Source: Paenibacillus mesophilus
GTDB lineage: Bacteria > Bacillota > Bacilli > Paenibacillales > NBRC-103111
Length of the DNA stretch: 64,000 nucleotides
Assembly: GCF_005938385.1 (NCBI RefSeq)
Contig: NZ_VCRA01000007.1
Location: 124,001 to 188,000, forward strand
Direction: 5' to 3'
Part shown: positions 42,611-51,595 of the stretch, piece by piece
How the letters are laid out: each line of letters begins with the position of its first letter
Numbering within the stretch: the stretch's first letter is position 1
Notes under the pieces: generated by a model
What the model saw: only the letters and a program-made list of their open reading frames with translations
What the model was told of the DNA's origin: nothing
The model's database searches: none
Made by a program: the position numbers and the translations under genes

Positions 42611-43456
42611 CTACAGATCCTTCCGGCTGAACGCCCGGCACCCCAGCAGGAGCAGAACTGCCGCATACCCCACCGTATACAGGAGGAAGGCATTCGAAGG
42701 AACACTCGCCATGGAAAAAGGCCCCATATCAGCCGTCGCCAACCCGGCCCAATCCGCTCCCCCCATAACCTCGTATAGACTTCTTCGGTAGACGGAGTCC
42801 GTGGGCAGGAGCAGCCCGGTCAGAAGGAGGAATTTGTCCAATGCGGGGTGGCTCCCTTCATAGACCGTTATCCCTTCGACCAGCCCGCTGAAGAGGGCGA
42901 ACCCATACAACAGGGCTGCGCAGATCCCGTTCCCGAGCATCGGCAAATAGACGGAACCGAGCATGGTCAGCGCAAGCAGAAGGAGCGGCATCCAGATAAA
43001 GAACACGAAGCCCCGCAGCAGGTCCTCCGCAAATACGGGAAGTCCGGCCAAGCTGTGGACGGTCCAGACCACGGAAACGAACAGGACTGCGCTGTACACG
43101 GTGATCCAGACCGCATGGCCCAGCCATTTGGCCAAGTACAGCTTCCAGCGGGGGATGGGACGGGCGGCGACGGCCAGCAGCAGGCCGTTCTCCTGTTCGC
43201 CCGTGACGATCCCCATCGCCGAGAAGAGCACGAAGAAGGCGGCTAGAAATTGTGCGAAAAAAAGCCCCAGCACCATCATCACCATGCTGTTCAACATGGT
43301 TTCGGCCGGAGAGACCCGGTTCTGCGCGAATGTGCCGGCCAACTCCCGGACCCCGAAGGCGAATAGGAGCAGAAAGACGAAAGTCAAAATGATCGTGACC
43401 AGGAACACCCGCTTGCGGGTCAGCTCCTTGAAGGTGGCGGAGATGTACATGGTCAT
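42611..43456 (-). CDS. ABC-2 type transporter permease
   Basis: 281 residues with six hydrophobic segments (VTIILTFVFLLLFAFGV, MVMMVLGLFFAQFLAAFFVLFSA region, and others). The EQENGLLLAVAARPIPRWKLYLAKWLG loop is typical of ABC-2 permeases. Overlaps the ATPase gene by 4 bp. Exports or moves an unknown substrate together with the ATPase, probably as part of an envelope-stress response controlled by the ECF factor at the head of the operon. Confidence 0.85.
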   Translation of the reverse strand: MTMYISATFKELTRKRVFLVTIILTFVFLLLFAFGVRELAGTFAQNRVSPAETMLNSMVMMVLGLFFAQFLAAFFVLFSAMGIVTGEQENGLLLAVAARPIPRWKLYLAKWLGHAVWITVYSAVLFVSVVWTVHSLAGLPVFAEDLLRGFVFFIWMPLLLLALTMLGSVYLPMLGNGICAALLYGFALFSGLVEGITVYEGSHPALDKFLLLTGLLLPTDSVYRRSLYEVMGGADWAGLATADMGPFSMASVPSNAFLLYTVGYAAVLLLLGCRAFSRKDL

Positions 43457-44424
43457 TGCGGGACACCTCCTTGGCGGAACTTAGCCATCCGGAGGAACCA
43501 GGCCTCCAGGCTGTTCGGCTCGGGGCCGGATTCGTAGAGCGTCAGGCCGCTCCGGATGAACAGAGCGCACAGGTAGCCGGCCTGTTCCCGGTCCGTTACG
43601 CGGGCGGTCAGGAGGGCGTTGCCGCTCTCATCGGCCTCGACCAGGTGCAGCAGGGTGCCCCCGACGGCCTCGTTCAACTCCGCCCACGTCTCGGGTAGCC
43701 AGCCGCCGATCCGGAAGCGCCAATTGGCGCCGCTATCACCGGTGCCGCTGAGCAGCTGGTGCAGCGGACCCGACGCCAGCAGCTCGCCTCCGTACAGGAA
43801 AGCCGCTTCATCGCACAGCTCCTCCACATCCTCGAGCAGATGGGTATTGAGGAAAACCGTCACGCCTTTGCCCCGAAGCCGCTTCAGCAGGCTGCGGATC
43901 TCGTAGCGGCCGACGGGGTCCAGGGCGGAGGCGGGTTCGTCCAGAATCACCAGCTCGGGATCCAGGAGCAGGGCGGCAGCCAGGCCAAGGCGCTGCTGCA
44001 TGCCCTTGGAGAACCCGCCGACCCGGCGGTCTGCGGCTTCGGACAGGCCGACCAGCTCCAAGGTGTCCCGGACCCGGTTGCGGAAAGCGGGCGCCCGTAT
44101 TTCCTGCGGGCGCAGCCCCCCCAGCCGACCATGGAAGCGGAGCACCTCCGCCGGGGTCAGCCAGTCCTGAAAGCGGAACAGCTCGGGCAAATACCCGAGC
44201 CTGCGCCGTGCCTCCGGCCGGCCCAGAGGCTGCCCCAGCACGGCGGCTCGCCCGGAGTCGGGGCGGTGAAGGCCGGCGAGCATTTTGACGAAGGTACTTT
44301 TGCCGGCACCGTTGGGTCCGAGCAGGCCGAAAATGCAGCCCTCCGGCACCCGAAGGGTGATGCCGCGGCAGCCGCCGCGGCCGTTGTAGGTTTTGGTCAA
44401 TTGTTCCGTGTCGATCATCATCAT
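43453..44424 (-). CDS. ABC transporter ATP-binding protein
   Basis: 323 residues. Walker A GPNGAGKST, signature FSKGMQQRLGLA (variant of LSGGQ), Walker B LVILDEPASALDP and H-loop NTHLLED are all intact, so it should be active. A C-terminal extension of about 100 residues follows, as in ABC-2 exporters. Coupled at both ends by 4-bp overlaps to the anti-sigma-like gene and the permease gene. Confidence 0.92.
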   Translation of the reverse strand: MMMIDTEQLTKTYNGRGGCRGITLRVPEGCIFGLLGPNGAGKSTFVKMLAGLHRPDSGRAAVLGQPLGRPEARRRLGYLPELFRFQDWLTPAEVLRFHGRLGGLRPQEIRAPAFRNRVRDTLELVGLSEAADRRVGGFSKGMQQRLGLAAALLLDPELVILDEPASALDPVGRYEIRSLLKRLRGKGVTVFLNTHLLEDVEELCDEAAFLYGGELLASGPLHQLLSGTGDSGANWRFRIGGWLPETWAELNEAVGGTLLHLVEADESGNALLTARVTDREQAGYLCALFIRSGLTLYESGPEPNSLEAWFLRMAKFRQGGVPQ

Positions 44425-45593
44425 GGCCGGATAAGCTCCTCCGCGGCCCGCTGGAAGCTGGATTCCGTAGGGAAATCCTTCAGCTCGCCGCCCAGCAGAC
44501 CCATTCGGTCCCCTGCGAGCCAGAATAGATAGCGATTCTTGCCGTTCACCGTCATGACCGCATCATGGCCGCCCAGACGGAGGCTGGTAGTCACGCCGTC
44601 ACGGGCCGGCACCGGCAAGGTGCTCTGCCAATCGCCGATGGCGGCCAGTTTCGTCCGCAGGCTGTCCGGCAGCACGGGCAGCCCAAGTACCGCCTCTCGG
44701 ACGGTCGCCGCATCGATGCCGTCCTCCACGGTCAGCTCCGGCTTGCCGAATTGGAGCAGCTTCACCGGCTTGCCCGTCAAGGTGCCCTCTGTGGCGATGC
44801 CGTCCGGGATGTGCAGCCGGATGACTTTGCCGTCCGCTTCCGTAGGCAGGGTAGTGGCGCTACCCAAACGGGTGAGCAGCCGGTTGACCGCGTTCACATT
44901 CAGTTTGAAGGTAAGCGTAGTAGCCGGCTGGTAAGAGGGGTCGGTGGAGTTCCCCAACTGGAGCAGGGGGGCTCCCATCCGTTTTTCCGCTTCGCCCCAT
45001 GCGATGGTATCGGCTTTCCCGCCGCCGGACTGGGTCAAGGTGCCGTATTGGGCCAGATTGAAGCTCCGGTCTCCATCGGGTGAGCCGCGGTCCAGCAGGC
45101 CGGAGATGGTCGCCATGTCATCCGCCGAAATTCCGACTCCGACCAAGTGCTGGATGCGGAAGGTTTGCTTCATGGCAGCCAGAGCCCGGTCTCCCAAGGG
45201 GGTGGTGAACAGGCCGATGGCCAATGCGGCTGCGGCAACTCCGGCGGTCAGTCTCCGAAGCCTGCGCTTGGCCGGTCTTTCCGTGCGCCAGGTGCCGTTC
45301 GCCCCGCTATGTCTTGCCGCGCTTAGAGCTCCTGTCGCTCCGCCAACCGAGGACCCTTGTGTCCCCCGGGATGTTTCCGTCTGTTTCATCTCAACCGCAC
45401 CATCCTTCTCGTGATTATGATGATTCCCGTCCAATCGTGCTCGGGTCTTTGCTTCGGCCGAACGCCGACCTTCCTCCGCCTGCCTCCAAAACGCCGGAAC
45501 CGGCTCCCGGGCCGTCATCCTCTCGAACCGGTCCCATGCCCGATCCGTATCAAAAACCGGCTCCCCCCCGGTCCGATTCTCTTCGTCCGCCAT
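44421..45593 (-). CDS. Membrane-anchored anti-sigma-like protein
   Basis: 390 residues with one membrane helix (LTAGVAAAALAIGLFTTPLG, about residues 115-134). A charged, probably sigma-binding N-terminal domain lies inside and a 250-residue extracytoplasmic domain outside. The gene overlaps the ECF sigma gene by 44 bp and comes immediately after it, the normal place for a cognate anti-sigma factor. The N-terminus lacks a clear zinc HxxxCxxC motif, so it is not a ZAS type. The function is inferred from position and topology. Confidence 0.65.
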   Translation of the reverse strand: MADEENRTGGEPVFDTDRAWDRFERMTAREPVPAFWRQAEEGRRSAEAKTRARLDGNHHNHEKDGAVEMKQTETSRGTQGSSVGGATGALSAARHSGANGTWRTERPAKRRLRRLTAGVAAAALAIGLFTTPLGDRALAAMKQTFRIQHLVGVGISADDMATISGLLDRGSPDGDRSFNLAQYGTLTQSGGGKADTIAWGEAEKRMGAPLLQLGNSTDPSYQPATTLTFKLNVNAVNRLLTRLGSATTLPTEADGKVIRLHIPDGIATEGTLTGKPVKLLQFGKPELTVEDGIDAATVREAVLGLPVLPDSLRTKLAAIGDWQSTLPVPARDGVTTSLRLGGHDAVMTVNGKNRYLFWLAGDRMGLLGGELKDFPTESSFQRAAEELIRP

Positions 45594-46119
45594 ATTGCCG
45601 CTCCTCCTCCTGCCCGTATTTCTTCTTCAGCCGTTCCTCCGCCCGGGCCAGCAGCGTGCCGACAATCTTCGGGTTGACCTCCAGCCGGAGGGCAATCTCC
45701 TCGTAGCTGTACCCTTCCTCCCGCAGCAGAAGGGCGGTTCGGTCCCGGTCCGAGAGCTTCTGCAGCACCCGGCGGACCACGTCTATTTCCCACTCGCGGA
45801 TGACCTCGGTCTCTCCCGAAGGGGCGGCGCTTTCCGACCAAGCCGCCACGCGGGCGGTTTCCTTTTCCAATAACGCCTTGCCCGACGAGCGCTGTCTCAT
45901 ATAATCGTAGCCTATCCGGGTCAGCACCCGGTGAAGCCAAGCACCGACGGCCTCCAGCCGATCCGGAGGGCTCCGGTACAGCCGCAGGAACACCTCTTGG
46001 GCCAAATCCTCCGCCGCCGCATAATCGCCGGTCAACGCATAGAGCTTCCGCGCCACCCCGGGGTAATGCTCCCGGAACAAGCGCTGGAACAGCTCGGGTA
46101 CCTGTGCGCCTTCCTCCAT
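45550..46119 (-). CDS. ECF-type RNA polymerase sigma factor
   Basis: 189 residues. Region 2 near residues 15-80 (YAAAEDLAQEVFLRLYR), region 4 near 115-165 (LSDRDRTALLLREEGYSYEEIALRLEV HTH). First gene of a four-gene operon: sigma, anti-sigma-like, ABC ATPase, ABC permease, all overlapping. It probably also directs its own promoter, although the visible upstream boxes are of the SigA type. Confidence 0.92.
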   Translation of the reverse strand: MEEGAQVPELFQRLFREHYPGVARKLYALTGDYAAAEDLAQEVFLRLYRSPPDRLEAVGAWLHRVLTRIGYDYMRQRSSGKALLEKETARVAAWSESAAPSGETEVIREWEIDVVRRVLQKLSDRDRTALLLREEGYSYEEIALRLEVNPKIVGTLLARAEERLKKKYGQEEERQYGGRRESDRGGAGF

Positions 46120-46219
46120 GTTGCCGCCGTCCCCCCTTTCGCTTATAAGACGGATGCCGGATCGGTTTTGTAGCAGGTCTGCTTACGCAGAATCTCGATA
46201 GCTTTGCTTTGCGGGCCTT

Positions 46220-46249
46220 AGTATACCGGATGGCTTGTGTCTGGAGCAA
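46220..46249 (-). promoter_or_regulatory. SigA-type promoter of the ECF/ABC operon
   Basis: Minus strand -35 TTGCTC (46244-46249) and -10 TATACT (46220-46225), 18-bp spacer, about 100 bp before the sigma gene start. Confidence 0.6.
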
Positions 46250-46354
46250 GAGTTAAGCACGATGATTCAAATAACGGAATCGAATTTTGTCGTAGAGGCC
46301 GAGATTTCGGGAGGGATTCATCCTATATTTGATGAATCTTGTTAGAAAGGGAGG

Positions 46355-46571
46355 AAAACCTCAGGTTGTTGAAAAAGTCTAAAGTGAGAGTTGGAATACC
46401 AAAAGGGGTGGGGGAGATGTGCGTAAAGCGAAGCGGCTGACTTTAAAATCGGGTTGTAACCGCTGAAAATTCCAAAAACAACACGATTTTAACGGAAGTG
46501 GAGCGCATTCCCCCACCTCTTGCCTTCACCGCTTCCTCTCTTGCAGACTTTTTCAACAACCTCAAAACCTC
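46355..46571. mobile_element. MITE-like foldback element with 8-bp flanking repeats
   Basis: Terminal inverted repeats of 18 bp: AGGTTGTTGAAAAAGTCT (46363-46380) and its exact complement at 46545-46562. Inside, AAAATCGGGTTGT pairs with ACAACACGATTTT, and GGTGGGGGA with TCCCCCACC, so the whole 201-bp element folds on itself. AAAACCTC flanks it on both sides (46355-46362, 46564-46571), as a target duplication would. No open reading frame; a non-autonomous derivative of an insertion sequence is likely. The rest of the 46120-46609 gap holds only the ECF promoter. Confidence 0.78.
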
Positions 46572-46609
46572 CTATTCTTTTTTTCAAATGATAAATCGGG
46601 GGGATTGTT

Positions 46610-47962
46610 TTGAGGAAATCGGCCGTATGCGCCATAATATGGATCGCGTTAGCTCTGGGAATAGCTATGCCTGCTTATGCAAGCGACGCGATACCATCCA
46701 TTACAGTTAACGGAGTACCGTTAATAACCGAGGTTCAGCCCATTATTACACCAAACGGTACGACAATGGTGCAATTCAGGCCTCTCTTCGAGAAGTTGGG
46801 GCTTGAGGTCGGCTGGGATCAAACGGACAAGGTCGTGACTGGAACAAGACCCGGCTTAAGGATCGAACTCCGAATCGAGAACGACATCGCTTCCGTCAAC
46901 GGCGCGGCCAAGAAGCTGGAAGCCGCACCGATGCTCGTCGATGGAGTAACGGTTGTTCCGTTGAGGTTTATCGGCGAAGCTACCGGAAATCAAGTGATAT
47001 GGAACGAAGCGGATCGCAGTATTTCGATCAACGGACCTATTTTCGTCAAGACTATTTCTACTTTCGGCAAAGGAAGCTTCTCTCCCGTCAGATCAGTAAC
47101 TCCGGAAGATGTTGCGGCTGTGAACTTATATGAAAAGGATGGAATCCTGCATTTTGTTTGGATGGAATCCGATCCATCCGCAAAAAAGTTCGTCATTCGG
47201 TTATCCGCGGCCGACGCCGAGCGTTGGATCGTCACGGAGAAGAGCTTGCTCGAGCTTCCTTATTACGAAGACGACAAGCTCAATAAACGGCCTCCCGTTC
47301 TGCTTATGGAACAAAGTGTGATCCTTGAGGATAGGAACGGGCTAAAACAAATTACGTATAACGAGAAGGGCGAATTGTTGTCAGACGACTATTTAATCAA
47401 GAGGCCTGCGACAAACGGCGAAGCGAGGATCATCCGACAGGTCTATTTCGGACAAAGACAGGGCGTCATCTGGGGACCGGAAAACGGGAGGCACATTTAC
47501 TTTTTTGATTCACCGGGTAAATCGATCCCGATTAAAGATACGCCGTTAAACAGCCTTTTTCTTGCAAACTTGTATAGCAATCTGCCGGTCATTCTGGATG
47601 AGAGCGGTACTGTCGCGACCTTTCAAGGAGATCCTTTTGATAGATCCATTTTGGTGCGGTTGAATATTCACTCCGGTCAGCTTGAACGAGCTTATCCCAA
47701 GTTGCCGGACCATAATCAAATATTGGGCGGCCAGCTTATTCACCGGGATTTTAAACTGTATCTTTTTTATATTACGGGTTCCGTTCATAAAACTGAGATA
47801 AACCTTGCGACGTTTGATTCCGCCAAGCAAACCATTACCGGAATCTACCGCAATATTATGGAGGGGGATGCTTTTGCGACAATAGTAAAAGATGAGGTTC
47901 ATTTCTGGACCATCTCGGAGCCGACCGGCGAGCTGAATGTTACCGTTTTTAAGCTGCCGTGA
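46610..47962 (+). CDS. Secreted stalk-domain (copper amine oxidase N-terminal-like) protein
   Basis: 450 residues from TTG 46610, after a G-rich ribosome site. Signal peptide residues 1-24 (AIIWIALALGIAMPAYA). Residues 30-150 form the Cu-amine-oxidase-N1 stalk domain common in Paenibacillus secreted proteins: ITVNGVPLI, FRPLFEKLGLEVGWD, APMLVDGVTVVPLRFIGEA, NEADRSI. Residues 160-450 are beta-rich, perhaps a propeller-like fold, with no catalytic motif I know. The MITE ends only 39 bp before its start codon and probably altered its promoter. Confidence 0.85.
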   Translation: MRKSAVCAIIWIALALGIAMPAYASDAIPSITVNGVPLITEVQPIITPNGTTMVQFRPLFEKLGLEVGWDQTDKVVTGTRPGLRIELRIENDIASVNGAAKKLEAAPMLVDGVTVVPLRFIGEATGNQVIWNEADRSISINGPIFVKTISTFGKGSFSPVRSVTPEDVAAVNLYEKDGILHFVWMESDPSAKKFVIRLSAADAERWIVTEKSLLELPYYEDDKLNKRPPVLLMEQSVILEDRNGLKQITYNEKGELLSDDYLIKRPATNGEARIIRQVYFGQRQGVIWGPENGRHIYFFDSPGKSIPIKDTPLNSLFLANLYSNLPVILDESGTVATFQGDPFDRSILVRLNIHSGQLERAYPKLPDHNQILGGQLIHRDFKLYLFYITGSVHKTEINLATFDSAKQTITGIYRNIMEGDAFATIVKDEVHFWTISEPTGELNVTVFKLP

Positions 47963-47970
47963 GAGTGCCG

Positions 47971-48000
47971 CAACAGGCTGCCATTGTCGGCAGCCTGTTG
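47971..48000. terminator. Perfect 12-bp hairpin between convergent genes
   Basis: CAACAGGCTGCC / GGCAGCCTGTTG with a 6-nt loop, between the stalk-domain and VOC gene ends. There is no strong T-run. Confidence 0.75.
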
Positions 48001-48009
48001 TCATCATAA

Positions 48010-48408
48010 TCAAAATTCCAGAATCGATAAGATATTCCCGTCCGGATCAGCAACTTTAAAGTACTTTGCACATGGCAAGTTATCGATTCGATCGAAAGCA
48101 TGAACGCCTTCCTTTTGCAGCTGTTCATAAAATTCATCTATATTTTCAGTCCGAAGTTCAAAAATGGAGCCCATAGTCCCATTGCTATGCATGTAATGCA
48201 TCTTCACTCGATCCGGTGACTCATGAAGAAACACGGTCTGCACTCCGATTTTGATTTGTGAATTTGCGCTTCCGTCCTTAAATCTTTGTGGTTCTCTAAC
48301 AACCTTGCAACCCAGATGCTTAACATACCAGTCAGTCGAAACAAAGACATCCGTTACAGTCAAGTTAAAGCACGCAAATTCGATTACACGTTTGTGTGTA
48401 ATTTCCAT
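48010..48408 (-). CDS. VOC (glyoxalase/bleomycin resistance) family protein
   Basis: 132 residues from ATG 48408 (AGGAGG 13 bp upstream; TTG 48417 is too close to it). FACFNLTVTDVFVSTDWYVKHLG-type opening, MGSIFELRTENIDEF and the C-terminal FKVADPDGNILSILEF with the metal-binding Glu are typical. Substrate unknown. Confidence 0.85.
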   Translation of the reverse strand: MEITHKRVIEFACFNLTVTDVFVSTDWYVKHLGCKVVREPQRFKDGSANSQIKIGVQTVFLHESPDRVKMHYMHSNGTMGSIFELRTENIDEFYEQLQKEGVHAFDRIDNLPCAKYFKVADPDGNILSILEF

Positions 48409-48602
48409 ACCGGGCAATTGCCTCCTTTATAATTTTTTATTTTGAAATATTCAACGGCCAACACAATCAAGCCAAGAACAAACAATCCGATCCCCATTAT
48501 GAACGGGAAGCCCAGAAATAAACTCTGCACAACTTCGTTCCCTAATTCTCCGCCAAATATAGCGAACCATAGCTTCGAGCCACTCCACAACTGCCGGGTC
48601 AT
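48384..48602 (-). CDS. Possible small membrane protein
   Basis: About 72 residues from ATG 48602: a WSGSKLWFAIFGGEL segment and one long hydrophobic helix (GFPFIMGIGLFVLGLIVLAV) followed by a basic tail. The gene would overlap the start of the VOC gene by 25 bp. The ribosome site is weak, so the start is uncertain. Composition supports a real membrane peptide, but this is a low-confidence call. Confidence 0.4.
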   Translation of the reverse strand: MTRQLWSGSKLWFAIFGGELGNEVVQSLFLGFPFIMGIGLFVLGLIVLAVEYFKIKNYKGGNCPVWKLHTNV

Positions 48603-48704
48603 GCAAATCCCGATAACTCTACAACAATCATAGTGTACCCGCCTTAAATTAGTAGAGTATACAGTATGAACATAATCTAGTACTTTGCCGCCCATTGGTC
48701 GAGA

Positions 48705-48737
48705 AAAGGCAACCGGTCCACTTGGCCGGCTGCCTTT
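48705..48737 (-). terminator. Terminator of the DinB gene
   Basis: AAAGGCAACCGG pairs with CCGGCTGCCTTT; on the minus strand TTTT follows. 57 bp past the DinB stop. Confidence 0.8.
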
Positions 48738-48793
48738 GCAATAATCCCTATGTACACACCCCGAGCTGTCAGGACACCAGTATAAATCGATAC

Positions 48794-49300
48794 TTATTGC
48801 TGAGCCCGAGCTGCCCGCATGGCTGCGGTTTCTTCTTCGTTAGGACCGTAGAGACCTGGCGCTACGAGTCCGGCCTGGCGCATGAGAATCGTCATCTGGC
48901 CGCGGTGATGAATTTGATGGCGGAGCATGATGGTAAGCACGCCGCCGTATGTCGTATCGATGAAGTTGAACAAGCGAAGAGACTCCTGCAGCTTGGCATC
49001 GGACCACTGCTGTGCCAATGCCGTTACTGCGGCATCGTTAACTTGCCGATAGGCGGCTGCGATAGCCGCTGCGGAGGTCGGCTGATTTTTGGGGTCCGGT
49101 ACTTCCAGCTGCAAGCCTGCCGAGTTCAGAAAAGCGCCGAAGCTGCCTACCAAGTGCCAAGCAAGATCACCGAGGGAACGCTGTTGAGCCTCCGAGACCG
49201 TTTGCTTGAGCGAAGCATCGGTAAGCTTGTCCAGCACTTGCAGGGTAAGAGAGGCTTCAAGCTTCCAGTCTTCCAGAAATCCTTTCACGCTAGTGTACAT
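48794..49300 (-). CDS. DinB family protein
   Basis: 168 residues, four-helix bundle type. The three metal histidines are visible: DLAWHLVG near residue 48 and LRHQIHHRGQM near residue 130. Bacillithiol-transferase or stress-induced DinB-like proteins share this plan. Monocistronic. Confidence 0.88.
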   Translation of the reverse strand: MYTSVKGFLEDWKLEASLTLQVLDKLTDASLKQTVSEAQQRSLGDLAWHLVGSFGAFLNSAGLQLEVPDPKNQPTSAAAIAAAYRQVNDAAVTALAQQWSDAKLQESLRLFNFIDTTYGGVLTIMLRHQIHHRGQMTILMRQAGLVAPGLYGPNEEETAAMRAARAQQ

Positions 49301-49561
49301 GGGCTCATCTCTCCTTAGTTCCTATTATGAGTTGGCGTCGACGCCTACTCGTTGCCAATTACCGAATATGCTTTACGGTGATTGTACCAGTCAATTATAC
49401 CACTATGGCAGCAGCTTTTTACAATTTTTCGCAAAACTGTCCGCGGCAACCGTATCCCGCTGTAATTGACGGCATTGAATATCAAATCAGTTTGTTGTAT
49501 ATTTATACAATCCAATTCAGATGGTTTTACTTTGATCAATAAAGGGGATGACAGAAGAGCC

Positions 49562-50005
49562 ATGACTGTAACGATAAGAAACGCCGAAACCAAAGATATC
49601 AACCCGCTGACGGAATTAATGTATCAGTACATCACAGATTTCTATAAGCGGCCAAGACCTTCATCCGGAAAGATACATAGCTTAATCTCAACCTTGCTCG
49701 AGCACACAAAAGGGATTCAATTCGTGGCCGATAAGGAAGGCGAACTGCTCGGCTTTGCTACTTTGTACTTTAGTTTCAGTACGACCAAAGCGGATAAAAT
49801 CACGATCATGAACGATTTGTTCGTAGTAGAAGACGCAAGAGGTACGGGCGTAGCCCAACAACTTTTTAAGACGTGCGAACAATTCACCAATGAAAACGGC
49901 TATGCCTACATGTCATGGGTTACAGCGACCGATAATAAACGCGCACAAAGGTTTTATGAGAAAATGGGCGGTTCGGTAGAAGCTTGGCTGAACTATTCGA
50001 TATAA
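49562..50005 (+). CDS. GNAT family N-acetyltransferase
   Basis: 147 residues. IRNAETKDINPLTELM start, NDLFVVEDARGTGVAQQLF acetyl-CoA loop (R-x2-G-x-A variant), and a C-terminal NKRAQRFYEKMGG. An AAGGGG and a nearer AGAAGAG precede ATG 49562; the frame to 49466 lacks a site. Substrate unknown. Confidence 0.88.
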   Translation: MTVTIRNAETKDINPLTELMYQYITDFYKRPRPSSGKIHSLISTLLEHTKGIQFVADKEGELLGFATLYFSFSTTKADKITIMNDLFVVEDARGTGVAQQLFKTCEQFTNENGYAYMSWVTATDNKRAQRFYEKMGGSVEAWLNYSI

Positions 50006-50199
50006 TGCAGAAATACTAAGCAATTTTTCTAACAGCAAACCACATTTCGACAAAGCTGAGCCCGGCTCTGCCACCGTAGATTACAATGTTAAAGAAGCAG
50101 TCCTCGGCCTTAGCCTAGGGTGAAACCATGCTCGAGTCCGTTATTTGCACAAGCGGGCTTCGTTTACAATGGAAATAAACTCCATAGGGGGCTGCGTCA

Positions 50200-50571
50200 G
50201 TGAGAATATGGGTAGTAAGCTTGCTAGTAATAAGTATGCTGGGCTTGGTCGGATGCTCCAAACCTACACAGTTCAAGGGAGAAAGCACAAATTGGTCCGT
50301 CACCTGCTCGGTCCGGCAGTCGGCTAAAGTTAAATCTTATCAAATCCGTTATATCGGCCCGGACAAAGATCGCGACAGCCAAGTCAGCTATTCATTCGCG
50401 GACAGTCAAAATTTTAAAGCAAGCAAAGAGAGCAGCACAACCTCCTTGAATGGTTTGAAAATAAGCGGCGAGTCCAGCAATGATGCGCCTTATGTGGACG
50501 AAGACCAATTTAAGCTCCACATCAAATGGAACGGTAAGGAAGAGACGATTCAAATTGAAAAGGTGAAGTGA
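50200..50571 (+). CDS. Small lipoprotein of unknown function
   Basis: 123 residues from GTG 50200 with AGGGGG upstream. Signal peptide with lipobox LVGC (Cys about residue 19), then about 100 residues of mainly beta-strand with NWSVTCSVRQ. Surface-anchored. I do not recognise the family. Confidence 0.75.
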   Translation: MRIWVVSLLVISMLGLVGCSKPTQFKGESTNWSVTCSVRQSAKVKSYQIRYIGPDKDRDSQVSYSFADSQNFKASKESSTTSLNGLKISGESSNDAPYVDEDQFKLHIKWNGKEETIQIEKVK

Positions 50572-50587
50572 CGGAAATAGGGACGGC

Positions 50588-51155
50588 TCAGCCGTCCCCT
50601 GCTTGCAAATGGATCATCGCGTTCATTTCGCTTAATACGGTGATGCCCCGCACTTCCGCCTCCTTGGCAAGGGCAAGAAGTTCGATCGTACGCGCCGCAT
50701 TTTCCCTCAGACGGACGTCCCCGCCGGTTTCCCGGAGCGGATATGGGTACAACGGTGCAATATCCTCGAGATGCTCTAACCCCGAACTCCTTCGCAAACA
50801 AATTCCAACCGACTACGGGAAAACCGCGTTTCAAGCTTTGACGTATCGTTTCGATAATGCCCGCCAGCGTGTCGGGCGTGATCGTTTTGACCGGCGGACA
50901 CAGATTTAACGTTTTAAACCCCAAATTCAAGAAATTACGCCGCAACACTTCCCCGCCATGCATGCAATATGGACTATCCGGAGCGATCGTATTTTGACGC
51001 AGGTTAATCCGAAACGCGTGCCCCGTGTATCCCATTACCTCGGATAATGTCCTATCCGCTTTGTCCGTATGCTGCAATACCGCATGGATCGCTTGTACAA
51101 TCGTGCTTGGCGTTTGCTCGAACTGGACGGGTAAAATAGTCGGCAATGAATTCAT
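50588..51155 (-). pseudogene. Broken BtrH-N-like gene
   Basis: Frame 1 (51155 to about 50790) encodes a coherent N-terminal domain: ILPVQFEQTPSTIVQAIHAV, GYTGHAFRINL and KRGFPVVGWNLFAKEFGV, resembling the BtrH N-terminal/cysteine-peptidase-like proteins of bacilli. From about 50785 sense continues in another frame (LEHLEDIAPLYPYP, RLRENAARTIELLALAKEAE) to the stop at 50588. The central part expected for a protein of about 330 residues is missing. A deletion that also shifted the frame explains this. Confidence 0.65.
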
Positions 51156-51220
51156 CTCCCTAACGTATCTCTAATTCCCTTCACTCCGAGAGATGCCATT
51201 CCGTGCAAGTTTTTGAACTC

Positions 51221-51571
51221 CTATTTGTATTGAATGAGACCCAGGTGTACCCCTGTCGGATCGACGATATAGGCAAGGCAGAAATCCCCGAAATCCATTT
51301 TCTCTTGTACGACTTTGGCACCGTTCCCAATCGCTTTCTCCAACGTTTCGTCAATGGAATCGACCTGGATTTGCAAACGGGTGCCTTGCGGAAAATGCTC
51401 GGGACCTTGGGCGATACCGCCGTCGATTCCCGGTTGTTCGGCCGCCCCCGTCTTGGCGCTCCGGTATCCCCACTGCGGCTCCGATACTTCCCATCCGAAT
51501 ACAGTCGAGAAAAACTTGGCTTGCGCTTCAGGATTTTGGCTGCTTAATTCGAACATTACGACTCGATTCAT
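51221..51571 (-). CDS. VOC family protein
   Basis: 116 residues. MFELSSQNPEAQAKFFSTVFGWE opening strand-helix (typical VOC), then IDGGIAQGP, and YIVDPTGVHLGLIQ at the end. Located 24 bp downstream of the ECF sigma gene and probably co-expressed with it; such pairs are common in Gram-positive bacteria. Substrate unknown. Confidence 0.88.
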   Translation of the reverse strand: MNRVVMFELSSQNPEAQAKFFSTVFGWEVSEPQWGYRSAKTGAAEQPGIDGGIAQGPEHFPQGTRLQIQVDSIDETLEKAIGNGAKVVQEKMDFGDFCLAYIVDPTGVHLGLIQYK

Positions 51572-51595
51572 AGTCTACACCTCATCAGTTGGTTT

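Noticed and set aside
46355-46571. Complete insertion sequence
   Set aside because: Only about 200 bp with no transposase frame; best seen as a non-autonomous element.
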